Positions 1 to 10,269 of a stretch of DNA of 64,000 bases are shown piece after piece. The position numbers and the translations under genes were made by a program. Under the pieces are notes generated by a model, which saw only the letters and a program-made list of their open reading frames with translations, searched no databases and was not told the origin of the DNA. Each line of letters opens with the position of its first letter. The stretch's first letter is position 1. The DNA comes from Afifella marina DSM 2698 (GTDB lineage: Bacteria; Pseudomonadota; Alphaproteobacteria; Rhizobiales; Afifellaceae): NCBI RefSeq assembly GCF_900102695.1, contig NZ_FMVW01000001.1, positions 434,001-498,000 of the forward strand. The letters are read 5' to 3'.

Positions 1-410
1 GCCTGCAGCTTCTCTTCGAGCTCAGCCTCGGCCTTGGACCGTTCGTCCTCAACCTCGGCTTTCGCCTTGTCTCGGGCGTCCTGGGCAATGCCGTGAGCGC
101 GCTGCCGGGCTTCGGCAAGCGCCTGCTCGTACGCTGCGATCGCCTCGTCGCTCTCCCGCTTCAGCTTCTCTGCCTCTGCGAGATCGTCGGCGATGCGGTC
201 GTGCCTCTCCTCAAGAATGGTGGCAATGCGTGGCAGCACCATCTTGCTGAGCAGGTAATAGAGCAGGCCAAAGAAGACCGCGAGCCAGATGAGCTGCGAG
301 AGATACGTCGACGGATCGAAAGGCGGAAACGCGCCATGCGCAGAATCCGCGATTTCGGTGTGTTCCGCCGCCGTTTCCGCGGCCGTCTGAGCGAGTGCCG
401 TTGTTACCAC
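1..410 (-). CDS. atpF2: ATP synthase F0 subunit b' (3' end outside window)
   Basis: Second stator-stalk subunit of F1F0-ATP synthase, which links the membrane a/c ring to the F1 head. Reading down from a GTG at 410, the frame gives a short Ala/Thr/Glu-rich start, the motif [16 protein letters not shown], one membrane segment (about residues 30-50), then a long charged Ala/Glu/Lys coiled coil that is still open at base 1. The order a-c-b' fits alphaproteobacteria, where b' precedes b. The GTG start is chosen because GAGGAG lies 8 bases upstream and no in-frame ATG precedes it. The C-terminal part and the expected b gene lie outside the window. The FPPFD start favours b' over b. Confidence 0.88.
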   Translation of the reverse strand, partial: MVTTALAQTAAETAAEHTEIADSAHGAFPPFDPSTYLSQLIWLAVFFGLLYYLLSKMVLPRIATILEERHDRIADDLAEAEKLKRESDEAIAAYEQALAEARQRAHGIAQDARDKAKAEVEDERSKAEAELEEKLQ

Positions 411-480
411 GTGCTCTTCTCCTCAAGCCGTTCGGCCGCCGGTGGCGTGTGCCCCCGGCGCGCCGTCTTCGCTGTCTGGC

Positions 481-714
481 TTAGACGGCGAAGATGAGGA
501 GAAGGGCGATCAGGAGCGAAAAGATGCCCAGCGCTTCCGTGACCGCGAAGCCGAAGATGAGGCGGCCGAACTGGCCGTCCGCAGCCGCGGGATTGCGCAA
601 TGCGCCTTCGAGGAAGTGGCCGAAGAGCGAGCCCAGGCCAACGCCGGCCCCGCCCATGCCGATGCAGGCAATGCCCGCGCCAATCAGCTTTGCAGCATCT
701 GCTTCCATGTTCAT
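481..714 (-). CDS. atpE: ATP synthase F0 subunit c
   Basis: Proteolipid that forms the rotating c-ring and carries protons across the inner membrane. The 77 residues make a helical hairpin: a Gly-rich first helix ([17 protein letters not shown]), a polar loop with RNP (residues 40-42), and a second helix carrying the proton-binding carboxylate Glu60 in [11 protein letters not shown]. Length and motifs are standard. It lies 42 bases after atpB and 70 bases before b' on the same strand, in one operon. The protein starts MNME, so Met3 is an alternative start. Confidence 0.96.
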   Translation of the reverse strand: MNMEADAAKLIGAGIACIGMGGAGVGLGSLFGHFLEGALRNPAAADGQFGRLIFGFAVTEALGIFSLLIALLLIFAV

Positions 715-756
715 GCTCCTTGCGTGTTGGAAGAGGATGGAGAAAAAACCGCGCCG

Positions 757-1536
757 TCAGTGCGAAGGATGCAGCGCGTCATTGAGGTACATGCAGGTCA
801 AAATTGCGAAGACATAGGCCTGCAGGACAGCCACAAGAATTTCAAGGGCCGTGAGCGCCACCACCATCAGGAAAGGCAGGACCGCACCGGCCCAGCCGAT
901 CACGCCGAACGTCGACAGCGAGATGATGAAGCCGGCAAACACCTTGAGGGTGATGTGACCGGCCAGCATGTTGGCGAAAAGACGAATGGAGAGGCTGACG
1001 GGGCGCGAGATGAACGAAAGGATCTCGATCGCGACGATCATCGGCAGGATGAGCCCGGGCACCTCGTCCGGCACGAACAGCTTCAAGAAGCCGAAGCCGT
1101 GCTTGGAAAAGCCGTAGCCGACCACGATCGCCATGACGAGAAGGGCAAGCGCGCCCGTGATCACGATATGCGCCGTCACGGTGAAGAAATACGGCACCAT
1201 GCCGATCAGGTTCGCCACCAGGATGAACGAGAACAGTGTGAAGACGAACGGGAAGAAGCGCATGCCTTCCGATCCGGCGGCTTCGCGCAGCATGTTGGCC
1301 GTGAACTCGTAGAACATCTCAGTGACGTTCTGCATGCGGCCCGGCACGAGGCCGCGGCCCCGCGTCGACAGCATCATAAAGCCGACGATCAGCATCACCG
1401 TAATGGCCATGAACAGCGCCGAATTGGTGAAAGCGAACGTGCTGTGGCCGATCTGGCCGAAATCGACCAGATTGTTGATGTGAAACTGGTGGATCGGATC
1501 CACGGTGTCGGAATGCGTCGCCGCTTCGCTCGCCAC
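757..1536 (-). CDS. atpB: ATP synthase F0 subunit a
   Basis: Integral membrane stator subunit that provides the two proton half-channels against the c-ring. The 259-residue protein is hydrophobic with five or six membrane segments and contains the conserved [12 protein letters not shown] segment, whose Arg is essential for proton translocation. The C-terminal helix ([18 protein letters not shown]) is also typical. The start is a GTG at 1536 with a GGGG-rich ribosome site about 8 bases upstream. It follows atpI by 40 bases and precedes atpE, the usual operon order. Confidence 0.96.
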   Translation of the reverse strand: MASEAATHSDTVDPIHQFHINNLVDFGQIGHSTFAFTNSALFMAITVMLIVGFMMLSTRGRGLVPGRMQNVTEMFYEFTANMLREAAGSEGMRFFPFVFTLFSFILVANLIGMVPYFFTVTAHIVITGALALLVMAIVVGYGFSKHGFGFLKLFVPDEVPGLILPMIVAIEILSFISRPVSLSIRLFANMLAGHITLKVFAGFIISLSTFGVIGWAGAVLPFLMVVALTALEILVAVLQAYVFAILTCMYLNDALHPSH

Positions 1537-1576
1537 AGCCTACCCCTTGCTTCCCCGGGCCTTAATCGGCCTCGCC

Positions 1577-1981
1577 TCAATCGTGACGGGCAGGCCCGCC
1601 GTCGTTGTCCTTGTCGAGCCTGTCGTAAGGCCCGGCTATTTTACCCGCGGCGCGCATCACATTGAGCACGCCGGCGGCAAATCCCAGCAACAGAAAGCCG
1701 ATAAGCCCCCAGGGGGAGGTCCCTGCGACCTCGTCCAATCCCCATCCCAGGGCCGCTCCGACCAGAACACCTGCGATAAACTCGCTGGCGATGCGTAAAG
1801 CAAGCGCATATCCCGACGAATCGGTGCGCTCAGGCTTATCAGCGGCCTGCCTGACCCGTCTCCCCTTGTCCAGGGTGCGCGAAAGGTCGGCAAAGCGACG
1901 TTCCAGGTCGGTATCGGCAATAGACCCATGTCCGCCGTCCGCCTTCTCCCGGCGCTCCTCGTCGGAGCGTTTGTCAGCCAT
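1577..1981 (-). CDS. atpI: ATP synthase assembly protein AtpI
   Basis: Small membrane protein at the head of the atp operon; the family helps insert or assemble the c-ring and is usually not essential. The 134 residues have a charged, Arg/Asp-rich N-terminus (about 1-55) followed by two membrane segments (about 60-80 and 88-110) with GWGLDEVAGTSPWGL between them, the pattern of the alphaproteobacterial AtpI family. ATG at 1981 follows AGGAAGGAG by 9 bases. The promoter at 2062-2090 lies just upstream, so this is probably the first gene of the F0 operon. Confidence 0.88.
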   Translation of the reverse strand: MADKRSDEERREKADGGHGSIADTDLERRFADLSRTLDKGRRVRQAADKPERTDSSGYALALRIASEFIAGVLVGAALGWGLDEVAGTSPWGLIGFLLLGFAAGVLNVMRAAGKIAGPYDRLDKDNDGGPARHD

Positions 1982-2061
1982 TCACCGGCTCCTTCCTGGA
2001 AGCCTTGATGCGGCGCCATCGTGAAGACGGGGCGGGTCCGGGCCCCTGCGAAACCGGGCGC

Positions 2062-2090
2062 ACCATAATTTTGCCGTCAGGCCAAGTCAA
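2062..2090 (-). promoter_or_regulatory. Probable sigma-70-type promoter of the F0 ATP synthase operon
   Basis: On the minus strand, TTGACT (2090-2085) and TATGGT (2067-2062) are separated by exactly 17 bases, in the otherwise gene-free gap between smc and atpI. The spacing is ideal and the -35 matches five of six consensus bases. Transcription would begin near 2055, about 75 bases before the atpI start. Called by eye. Confidence 0.5.
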
Positions 2091-2174
2091 GAACATCAAA
2101 ATTAGGGATATGCCGTTGAAAAGAAAAGAGAAATAGAACTTGACGGGTTTTCTTGGCCGGGCCTCGCCCACCCT

Positions 2175-5100
2175 TTACCCGGCTTCGCGAAAACGTTCCG
2201 CCGTTTCGAGGTCTACAGAGACGAGTTGTGACACGCCGCGTTCAGCCATGGTGATGCCGAAGAGCCGGTCCATTCGGGCCATGGTGATCGGATTGTGGGT
2301 GACGACGAGAAAGCGGGTTTCCGTCTTCTGGCGCATATCGCCGAGAAGATCGCAGAAACGCTCCGTATTGGCGTCGTCGAGCGGCGCATCGACCTCGTCG
2401 AGGACACAAAGCGGCGAGGGGTTGGTGAGAAAGACGGCGAAGATCAGCGCCATCGTGGTCAACGCCTGCTCGCCACCTGAGAGGAGTGTCATGATCTGCG
2501 GCTTCTTGCCCGGCGGGCGCGCCATGATCTCAAGTCCGGCGTCGAGGGGATCGTCGGATTCCGTCAGCATCAGCTCCGCCGATCCGCCGCCGAAAAGGGT
2601 GTGGAAAAGCTCCTGGAAGTGCCGGTTGACGGTGTCGAAGGCGCCGAGCAACCGTTCGCGGCCTTCCCGATTGAGGGAAAGCACCGCCTGGCGCAGGCGC
2701 TTGATGGCGGCCGTCAGATCGTCGCGTTCGGCCGTCAGCGTGGTGAGACGTTCCTCGACATCCTTGGCCTCTTCCTCTGCCCGGAGATTGACGCCGCCCA
2801 GACGCTCGCGTTCCCGTAACAGACGCTCCAGCCGCTGATCGACGGCGGCAAGCTCCGGCAGCGGGGCCCCCGGCTTCAGTTCGGCCGTTTCGCGCAGCCG
2901 CTCAGGGCGGGTGCGGAAATGCGCGGTGATTTCGGCAACCAGATCTTCCCGTTTCTGGCGGATGGCGGAGGCGCGCTCGTCCTCTCGCGCTTTTGCCTCG
3001 CGGGCCTTGGATAGCCCATCGAGAGTGCGCCTCGCGGCATCGGCGAAGCTGCGATGCGCTGTTTCCGCTTCGGCGAGCCGGTCGGCTTCCGCCTTCGAAT
3101 GGGTATCCGCCTTGTCGATCTCGAAGGCGAATTCGCGCTGGCGCACGGCATAGGTTTCCGGCTCTTCGGCGAGCTTTTCGATTTCTGCGTCGAGGTCTGC
3201 CTGTCGGGCCTGCAATTCTTCGATGCGCCGCGCCGCCCGTTCGATCCGGCCCTGCCAGGCAGTGATCTCCCGGCCAAGCGCCGAAAGACGCTCGTCGCGC
3301 GCCGCGCTTGCATGGCGCAAGGAATCCGCGGCCGCGCGCGCATCGGACGCCTCGCGGCGGGCGGCTTCTACGCTTTTGGCGAGCTTTTCCGCCTTCGCTT
3401 CCGCCTCTCCGCTCGCTTCTGTCTGGCCAAGTGCGGCGCGCGCCTCTTCAAGCCGCGTCGCCTGCGCCTCAGCATCGCTTTCCACGCGGGCGAGGTTCGT
3501 CGCGATCGAAGCGAGGCGCTCCGATTGGCGCGCAAGAACCCGCTCGGCTTCGGACAGAGCCGAAGCCTGACGGTCGCGCTGGCTGCGCGCCTCCTTGAGC
3601 GCCTGGCGCGCCTGACGTTCGGCCTCTTCGCCGTGCCGACGCTTCTCGGTCGCCTTCTCAAGCGCCGCCGTCGCTTTCTCGGCGTCTTTTTCCGCCTTCG
3701 CGACCTTGCCCGAAAGGGCTTCCAGCCGGTTCTTCTGTTCCAGGCGAACGGCCGCCGCCGTCTTGGCGCCACCCTTGATCGTCAGCCCGTCCCATCGCCA
3801 GAGAGCGCCGCTGCGGCTGACGAGACGTTGCCCGACGGCAAGTTTTTGAAAGAGCGCGTGCCCGTCCTCTTCCTCGACGACGCCGATCTGCGAAAGCCGG
3901 GGCACGAGGCGCGGCTCTCCGGAGACGAATTGCGCCAGGGGAGGGACGTTCGGCGGAAGTTTCGGCGCCCGTTCGATCTTCCCCCGCTCCTGCCAGGAGA
4001 AGGGCGCTTGCGGATCCGCCGAGGCGTCGAGATCCTCGCCGAGCGCTGCCGCAAGGGCCGCTTCGTAGCCGGGCTCGACCTTCAACCCCTCGACGACCGG
4101 GACGAAATGGCTGTCCGTCGCCGGACGCAGGAGCTGGGCGAGCGTCTTTTCTTCGGCCTGCAGAGCGGTGAGGGCGCGCAATCCTTCCGCTCTCTTTTCG
4201 CGGGCCTTCGCCTCCGCCTCACGGGCGCGCTGGATCTCCTGCTCTCTCTTCTGGGCGGTCTCTTCCGCCGTTTTCAGCGCCTTTTCCGCAGCTTCCAGAG
4301 CCGCTCTGGCGCTCTCGACCGTGCCTTCGGACCCGGCTTTTTCCGCAAGTGCCGCCTGTTCCGCCTTCAATTTCCGGGCCTCGCCGAGAAGGCGTTCGCG
4401 CGCCGTCTCTGCTTCGCGCACCCGCATCTCCTGCTGGCGGCGTTCGGCGGCTTGCGCCGCAAGCTCGGCCCGGGCTTCAGAAAGTTCCGCCTCGACCTTG
4501 GCGAGCGCCTCGGCTCGATCCTTCGCTGTCGCCGTTGCTTCGGCGAGCCGCTTGACCGCTCCCTCCTTGTCGCGGGTGAGCGTCTTCGCCTCGGCGGAGA
4601 ACGTGGCAAGCGCGGAGCGCGCTTCGCGCCCGTGCTCTTCCTCCCGCGCAACATCCTCGGAGGTCTCCTTGCGCCGGCTCTCGAGTTCGCGCTGCCGGGC
4701 TTCCCGCCGCGCGGCTTCGCGTTTCAGTTCCTCCGATTTGAGCCGCAAATGCTGCACGGCCGCCGAGGCCGCGGCAGCCTTCTCACGAAGTTTCGGCAAA
4801 GACGAGCTCGAAACCGCCTCTTCTCTTGCCGCTTTCGACTGCTCTTCCGCAGCCTTGGCGAGGGCGAGTCCCGCCTGATTGAGGGCCGCTTCCGCCTTGG
4901 CGAGGCGCTCATCCGTCTCGCTGAGCCGGATCAGGGCCTGCTGCGCTTCCATCTTGCGGATGTCGAAGGAGAGATTGCGGTAACGCGCCGCCTGCCGTGC
5001 CTGCCGCTTGAGCGCTTCGAGCTGGCTCGTGATCTCGCCGAGGACGTCTTCCAGACGCTCGAGGTTTTGCTCCGCACCCTTGAGCTTCAACTCGGCCTCG

Positions 5101-5651
5101 TGGCGGCGCGAATGCAGCCCCGAAATGCCGGCGGCATCTTCCAGGATCGAGCGCCGGTCTTTGGGTTTTGCGGCGATCAGCTCGCCGATCTGGCCCTGGC
5201 GGACGAGAGCCGAGGAGCGTGCGCCGGTGGCCGCATCGGCAAACAGGATATGCACGTCGCGGGCGCGCACCTCGCGCCCGTTGACCCGGTAGGTGGAGCC
5301 CGCCTCGCGCTCGATCCGGCGGCTGATCTCAAGTTCGGCGCTGGTCGCCGGTGTCTGGCCGGGCTTCATGACGTGGGCGGCCGCCGCGCCGTCGACGATC
5401 GCCTGCAGGCTCACCTCGGCGGCGTTGCGCGCCGGCCGGTTGGTGGAGCCGGCAAAGATCACATCGTCCATGCCCGAGCCGCGCATGGCTTTGAACGAGC
5501 TCTCGCCCATGACGAAGCGCAGGGCTTCGACGAGGTTCGACTTGCCGCAACCGTTCGGGCCGACGACGCCGGAGAGCCCGGGTTCGATGGACACATCCGT
5601 GGCGTCGACGAATGATTTGAAACCGGCGATCCGCAGCCGCGTGATTTTCAT
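2175..5651 (-). CDS. smc: Chromosome segregation protein SMC
   Basis: Structural maintenance of chromosomes ATPase that compacts and resolves sister chromosomes, normally with ScpA and ScpB. The 1158-residue protein has an N-terminal ABC half with Walker A GPNGCGKS (residues 31-38), a very long Glu/Arg/Ala-rich coiled coil, a hinge near residues 500-640, a second coiled coil, and a C-terminal half with signature LSGGEQALTTMALIF and Walker B CVLDEVDAPLDD. Length is normal. It heads a minus-strand run next to the DsbA-like and DUF721 genes, a grouping I remember from other alphaproteobacteria. No scpAB genes are in this window. Confidence 0.97.
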   Translation of the reverse strand: MKITRLRIAGFKSFVDATDVSIEPGLSGVVGPNGCGKSNLVEALRFVMGESSFKAMRGSGMDDVIFAGSTNRPARNAAEVSLQAIVDGAAAAHVMKPGQTPATSAELEISRRIEREAGSTYRVNGREVRARDVHILFADAATGARSSALVRQGQIGELIAAKPKDRRSILEDAAGISGLHSRRHEAELKLKGAEQNLERLEDVLGEITSQLEALKRQARQAARYRNLSFDIRKMEAQQALIRLSETDERLAKAEAALNQAGLALAKAAEEQSKAAREEAVSSSSLPKLREKAAAASAAVQHLRLKSEELKREAARREARQRELESRRKETSEDVAREEEHGREARSALATFSAEAKTLTRDKEGAVKRLAEATATAKDRAEALAKVEAELSEARAELAAQAAERRQQEMRVREAETARERLLGEARKLKAEQAALAEKAGSEGTVESARAALEAAEKALKTAEETAQKREQEIQRAREAEAKAREKRAEGLRALTALQAEEKTLAQLLRPATDSHFVPVVEGLKVEPGYEAALAAALGEDLDASADPQAPFSWQERGKIERAPKLPPNVPPLAQFVSGEPRLVPRLSQIGVVEEEDGHALFQKLAVGQRLVSRSGALWRWDGLTIKGGAKTAAAVRLEQKNRLEALSGKVAKAEKDAEKATAALEKATEKRRHGEEAERQARQALKEARSQRDRQASALSEAERVLARQSERLASIATNLARVESDAEAQATRLEEARAALGQTEASGEAEAKAEKLAKSVEAARREASDARAAADSLRHASAARDERLSALGREITAWQGRIERAARRIEELQARQADLDAEIEKLAEEPETYAVRQREFAFEIDKADTHSKAEADRLAEAETAHRSFADAARRTLDGLSKAREAKAREDERASAIRQKREDLVAEITAHFRTRPERLRETAELKPGAPLPELAAVDQRLERLLRERERLGGVNLRAEEEAKDVEERLTTLTAERDDLTAAIKRLRQAVLSLNREGRERLLGAFDTVNRHFQELFHTLFGGGSAELMLTESDDPLDAGLEIMARPPGKKPQIMTLLSGGEQALTTMALIFAVFLTNPSPLCVLDEVDAPLDDANTERFCDLLGDMRQKTETRFLVVTHNPITMARMDRLFGITMAERGVSQLVSVDLETAERFREAG

Positions 5652-5720
5652 CCGCGGCCGCCGTTGATGTCACAAGACCTGGTGAGGCCGGAATCGGACG
5701 CAGCCCTCTCGCAGGAGGGC

Positions 5721-6362
5721 TTAAAGCGCCGCCTCGATCTTGGCCTTGATCTCATCAAATGATCGCGCTCCGACCAGCTTCTCGCCGTTGATGAAGAAAG
5801 TCGGAGTACCGTGAACGCCGAATTCCTTCGAAGCCTTGTCTCGTCTCGCGGTTAGTCCATCGAACAATTCCTGATTTTGCAAGCATGCCTCAAAGCTTTC
5901 CTCAGAAAAACCGGCCTGCTTGGCGAGATCGAGGATGGCTCCGTAATGGTCCTCGGCGCGGATCCAGTCGAGTTGATGCTCGAAGAACAGATCGATGATA
6001 TCGAAATAGCGATCTTCCGGTGCGCAGCGCGCCGTCATGGCGATCGCGAATGCAGCAGCATCGATCGGGAATTCGCGGAAGACGAAGCGAACCTTGCCGG
6101 TGTCGATATACTGCTCTTTCAGCTTGGGATAGGTCTCGTTGTGGAAGTCCGCGCAATGCGAACACGACATGGACGCGTATTCGACGATCGTGACGGGCGC
6201 GTCCTCTGAGCCGAGAGCGTGATCGGGGATCGGCCCCGGTGCCATCAGCTGGTCCATCGGCACTTCGGACGGGCCTTCGTCCTGCGCAAAGGCCGGGGCT
6301 GCGGCGAAAAGCCCGGCAATGAGGGCGGTGGCGGCGAATTGTCGGCGGGTGAACAACGGCAA
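5721..6362 (-). CDS. DsbA-family thiol:disulfide oxidoreductase, Tat-like signal
   Basis: Periplasmic thioredoxin-fold oxidoreductase, probably acting on protein disulfides. It has a signal region with a twin-arginine-like FTRRQF motif, a hydrophobic stretch and an AFAQ cleavage site, then the active site CSHC in YASMSCSHCADFH and the cis-proline loop GTPTFF near the C-terminus. The reading frame stays open upstream to a TTG at 6470 and an ATG at 6389. I prefer the TTG at 6362, because a perfect AGGAGG sits 7 bases before it and translation then begins right at the signal peptide (213 residues). It lies between smc and DUF721 on the same strand. The substrate is not identifiable. Confidence 0.85.
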   Translation of the reverse strand: MPLFTRRQFAATALIAGLFAAAPAFAQDEGPSEVPMDQLMAPGPIPDHALGSEDAPVTIVEYASMSCSHCADFHNETYPKLKEQYIDTGKVRFVFREFPIDAAAFAIAMTARCAPEDRYFDIIDLFFEHQLDWIRAEDHYGAILDLAKQAGFSEESFEACLQNQELFDGLTARRDKASKEFGVHGTPTFFINGEKLVGARSFDEIKAKIEAAL

Positions 6363-6516
6363 AGGGAAACCTCCTGAGGGAGCCGCCATCCTCCCGAGGG
6401 CGCATGAAGGCGGCATGAACAATTTAACAGCGCTCAGGCGCGTGTTTAGGGCGGATGAATGTGGCCGCAAAGAGCCGCCTCTGTCTCACTGGGTCACGAG
6501 ACCGCGAGAATGACGT

Positions 6517-6987
6517 TCATGAGCGCGCCAGGATGGCACGTCCGAGCGCCCGCAGCGAATCGCGAAGCGGGCCGTCGACGGTCGCGAGTTTGGTCTCAAG
6601 CCGTTCATTGGTCTGCGTGCTCTTGGGCCGCGGTGCGTTCTTGGGTTCGTGCGCGAAGGGGCGCTGCACCAGTTTGACGAGGCCGACGGCGCGAAAGCCG
6701 AGAAAGGCGTTGAGCCTGTCGCGCACGCCTTCAAGTTCATAAGAGAGCGGCAGAGCCACGCTGGGGTCGGCATGGACGATCAAGGTGGCCGCACGTTCGT
6801 CGTCGTTGCGCGGCCAGCGGATTCGTTCAGGCGCCGTCAGACCGGCATAGCGGCTGCCGACGATCTCGGGCCACCAGCGCAGGATGTCCGCCTTGGCGAG
6901 CCCGCGCTTGCGCATCAAGGGATCGAGCGTGCCGCCAATGAGTTCGGCGATCGGTTTTGCTTTGGTCCGAACGGGCCCCGTCAACAT
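6517..6987 (-). CDS. DUF721 / DciA-like protein
   Basis: Member of the DUF721 family, related to DciA, the factor that helps load the replicative helicase in bacteria lacking DnaC. The 156 residues show the family pattern: IAELIGGTLDPLMRKRG and WWPEIVG near the N-terminus, a LIVHADPSVALPLSYE strand-helix core, then a variable Pro/Lys-rich linker and a basic C-terminus. It is divergent from mutY and upstream of the DsbA-like and smc genes. ATG at 6987 has AGGAGG only 3 bases before it, so a slightly later start is possible. The replication role is inferred from the family. Confidence 0.82.
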   Translation of the reverse strand: MLTGPVRTKAKPIAELIGGTLDPLMRKRGLAKADILRWWPEIVGSRYAGLTAPERIRWPRNDDERAATLIVHADPSVALPLSYELEGVRDRLNAFLGFRAVGLVKLVQRPFAHEPKNAPRPKSTQTNERLETKLATVDGPLRDSLRALGRAILARS

Positions 6988-7071
6988 TTGCCTCCTTGAC
7001 TACGACCTGCCGCGACAGAAAATCTCACCGGCACACTTGCAATAGCCATTTTCTCAAGCTCCATGGCCTGA

Positions 7072-8223
7072 ATGATTCAGTCTAGACCGGCCAGCTTCCC
7101 CTCGGAAGAGGGGCTTTCCTTGGAAAATGGGAGGGAAGCGTCCTTTGAGGGCGTGCTCGCCCAGGCTTTGCTGGCCTGGTACGAGCGCCATGCGCGCACC
7201 TTGCCCTGGCGCATCGGGCCGAAATGGCGCCGTGCCGGGGTCAAGCCGGACCCTTATCGCGTCTGGCTCTCCGAAGTCATGCTGCAGCAAACCACCGTGA
7301 AGGCCGTCGGTGAGTACTTTGCCGCCTTCACGGCCCGCTGGCCGGACATGATGGCGTTCGCCGCCGCTCCGGAAGAGGAGGTGATGGCCGCCTGGGCCGG
7401 GCTCGGCTATTATTCGCGCGCCCGCAATCTCGTCGCCTGCGCCCGCCGCGTCGCCGAAGATTACGGAGGCGTGATGCCCCGCAAGGCGGACGAACTCGTT
7501 AAATTGCCGGGCATCGGCCCCTATACCTCCGCCTCGATCGCGGCGATTGCCTTCGACGAGCCGGTGCCGGTCGTCGACGGCAATGTCGAGCGCGTCGTGT
7601 CCCGGCTTTTCGCCATCGACCGGCCGCTGCCGCAGGCAAAGTCGGAGATCCGGGAGACGCTCCGCCCGCTCGTGCCGCAGGATCGCCCGGGCGAATTCGC
7701 CGAAGCCATGATGGATCTCGGCGCCACGATCTGCTCGCCGAAACGTCCCGCCTGCGCGCTCTGCCCGCTCAATATGATGTGCCGTGCCCATGGCGAGCAG
7801 CGCGAGGAGGCCTACCCTGTCAAGGCGCCGAAGCGGGCCAAGGCGAAGAAGTTCGCCGGCGCCTTCGTGGCTTTGCGCGATGATCAAAAGATCTTGCTGT
7901 CGCGACGCCCTCCGAAAGGGCTCCTCGGCGGGATGAGCGAAGTGCCGACGGGGCCGTGGCAGGAATCGCCCGTGGCGCGGATGCCGGCCCCGCCGCTCTC
8001 CGCGCCCTGGCGCAAGATCACGCCGCAGGTCTCGCATATCTTCACCCATATCGATTTGAAAGTGACGATCTGGCAGGCCGCTTTGCCCCCCGAGACGCCG
8101 GCGCCCGAAGGCTTCTGGTGGCACGACCTTGAAAACCTGAAGGACGCCGGCCTGCCGACGGTCATGGCGAAAATCGTCGAGGCGGCGATCCCGGGAGCAA
8201 CGAAGGCGCGGGCGAAAAGGTGA
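7072..8223 (+). CDS. mutY: A/G-specific adenine glycosylase MutY
   Basis: Base-excision repair glycosylase that removes adenine paired with 8-oxoguanine. The 383-residue protein has the HhH-GPD core with LSEVMLQQT (catalytic Glu), the LPGIGPYTSASI hairpin, the catalytic Asp in PVVDGNVERV, and the four-cysteine [4Fe-4S] loop CSPKRPACALCPLNMMC. A C-terminal NUDIX-like domain (about 265-370) recognises 8-oxoG; it includes LLSRRPPKGLLGGMSEVP. The first 30 residues are weakly conserved and no clear ribosome site precedes the ATG, so a downstream start is possible. Confidence 0.95.
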   Translation: MIQSRPASFPSEEGLSLENGREASFEGVLAQALLAWYERHARTLPWRIGPKWRRAGVKPDPYRVWLSEVMLQQTTVKAVGEYFAAFTARWPDMMAFAAAPEEEVMAAWAGLGYYSRARNLVACARRVAEDYGGVMPRKADELVKLPGIGPYTSASIAAIAFDEPVPVVDGNVERVVSRLFAIDRPLPQAKSEIRETLRPLVPQDRPGEFAEAMMDLGATICSPKRPACALCPLNMMCRAHGEQREEAYPVKAPKRAKAKKFAGAFVALRDDQKILLSRRPPKGLLGGMSEVPTGPWQESPVARMPAPPLSAPWRKITPQVSHIFTHIDLKVTIWQAALPPETPAPEGFWWHDLENLKDAGLPTVMAKIVEAAIPGATKARAKR

Positions 8224-8328
8224 GGGGCGGGTGATCCTGCTGGCGCGCCCGCCGGCGGCGTCTCGCGCATTCGCCGCACCGAACTCCGCGTCATGGATTT
8301 GCGATCATTCGCCGGCTATGGGGACGCC

Positions 8329-8970
8329 ATGCAACCGATCCGTCACATCGTCTTCGACATCGGCAAGGTGCTTCTGCATTACGACCCGCACCTTGCTTAC
8401 AAAGAGCTTATTCCCGACGAGGCGGACCGCCGCTTCTTCCTGGAGGAGGTGTGCTCCAACGACTGGAACCTGGAACAGGACCGCGGCCGGCCCTGGGCCG
8501 ATGCGGAAGCGGAAGCGATCGCCCGTCATCCCGACAAGGCGGAGCTGATCCGAGCGTTTCGCCAGCGCTGGTCGATGATGGTGCCGCACGCCTATGAGGA
8601 CAGCGTCGCCGTGTTCCGGGAGACGCTGGCGTCCGGCCACGACGTCACGCTCTTGACGAACTTCGCCCCGGACACGTTCGTGGAGGCCCGAAAGCGGTTC
8701 CCGTTTCTCAACGAGACACGTGGCGTGACGGTGTCTGGCGAGCTCGGCCTGGTGAAGCCGGACCTTGCGATCTATCGCCACCACGCGGCGACCTTCGATC
8801 TCGATCCGGCCGCGACCCTCTTCCTCGATGACAGCGAGCCGAACGTGGAAGGCGCGCTAAAGGCCGGCTGGCGAGCGCTGCATTTCACCGGCGCCGACAA
8901 GCTTCGCGCCGATCTCGCTTCAGAGGGCGTGAAGCTCGATCGGGCGAAGCCGCGGCTTGCAAAGGCCTGA
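8329..8970 (+). CDS. HAD-family hydrolase, YihX-like
   Basis: Haloacid-dehalogenase superfamily phosphatase. It has motif I FDIGKVLLHYD, motif II LLTNF, a conserved Lys in GLVKPDLAIY, and the acidic motif LFLDDSEPNVEGA. The DxG form of motif I and the DD...NVEGA ending resemble YihX-type sugar-phosphate phosphatases rather than classical DxD enzymes. The 213-residue start at 8329 is chosen over an in-frame ATG at 8293 because GGGGA lies 5 bases upstream and the protein then begins just before motif I. It converges on ccrM with only 6 bases between stops. The substrate is unknown. Confidence 0.83.
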   Translation: MQPIRHIVFDIGKVLLHYDPHLAYKELIPDEADRRFFLEEVCSNDWNLEQDRGRPWADAEAEAIARHPDKAELIRAFRQRWSMMVPHAYEDSVAVFRETLASGHDVTLLTNFAPDTFVEARKRFPFLNETRGVTVSGELGLVKPDLAIYRHHAATFDLDPAATLFLDDSEPNVEGALKAGWRALHFTGADKLRADLASEGVKLDRAKPRLAKA

Positions 8971-8976
8971 GATCGC

Positions 8977-10188
<1,212 letters not shown>

Positions 10189-10269
10189 TTAACGTTTCCT
10201 GAAGCCTTAATTTCTGCCGCCGGGACTGCTATAGAGCCGGCCGCTCCTGAGCCAATTCATAGGTTTGCC

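Noticed and set aside
442-1665. 407-codon open frame opposite atpE/atpB
   Set aside because: Overlaps two certain F0 genes; charged low-complexity translation.
3054-5615. 853-codon open frame opposite smc
   Set aside because: GC-rich genes often leave the opposite strand open; it has no family motif and smc is certain on the other strand.
8341-8370. Loss of the second Asp in HAD motif I as evidence of a dead enzyme
   Set aside because: YihX-type phosphatases naturally have the DxG form, so it is not a defect.
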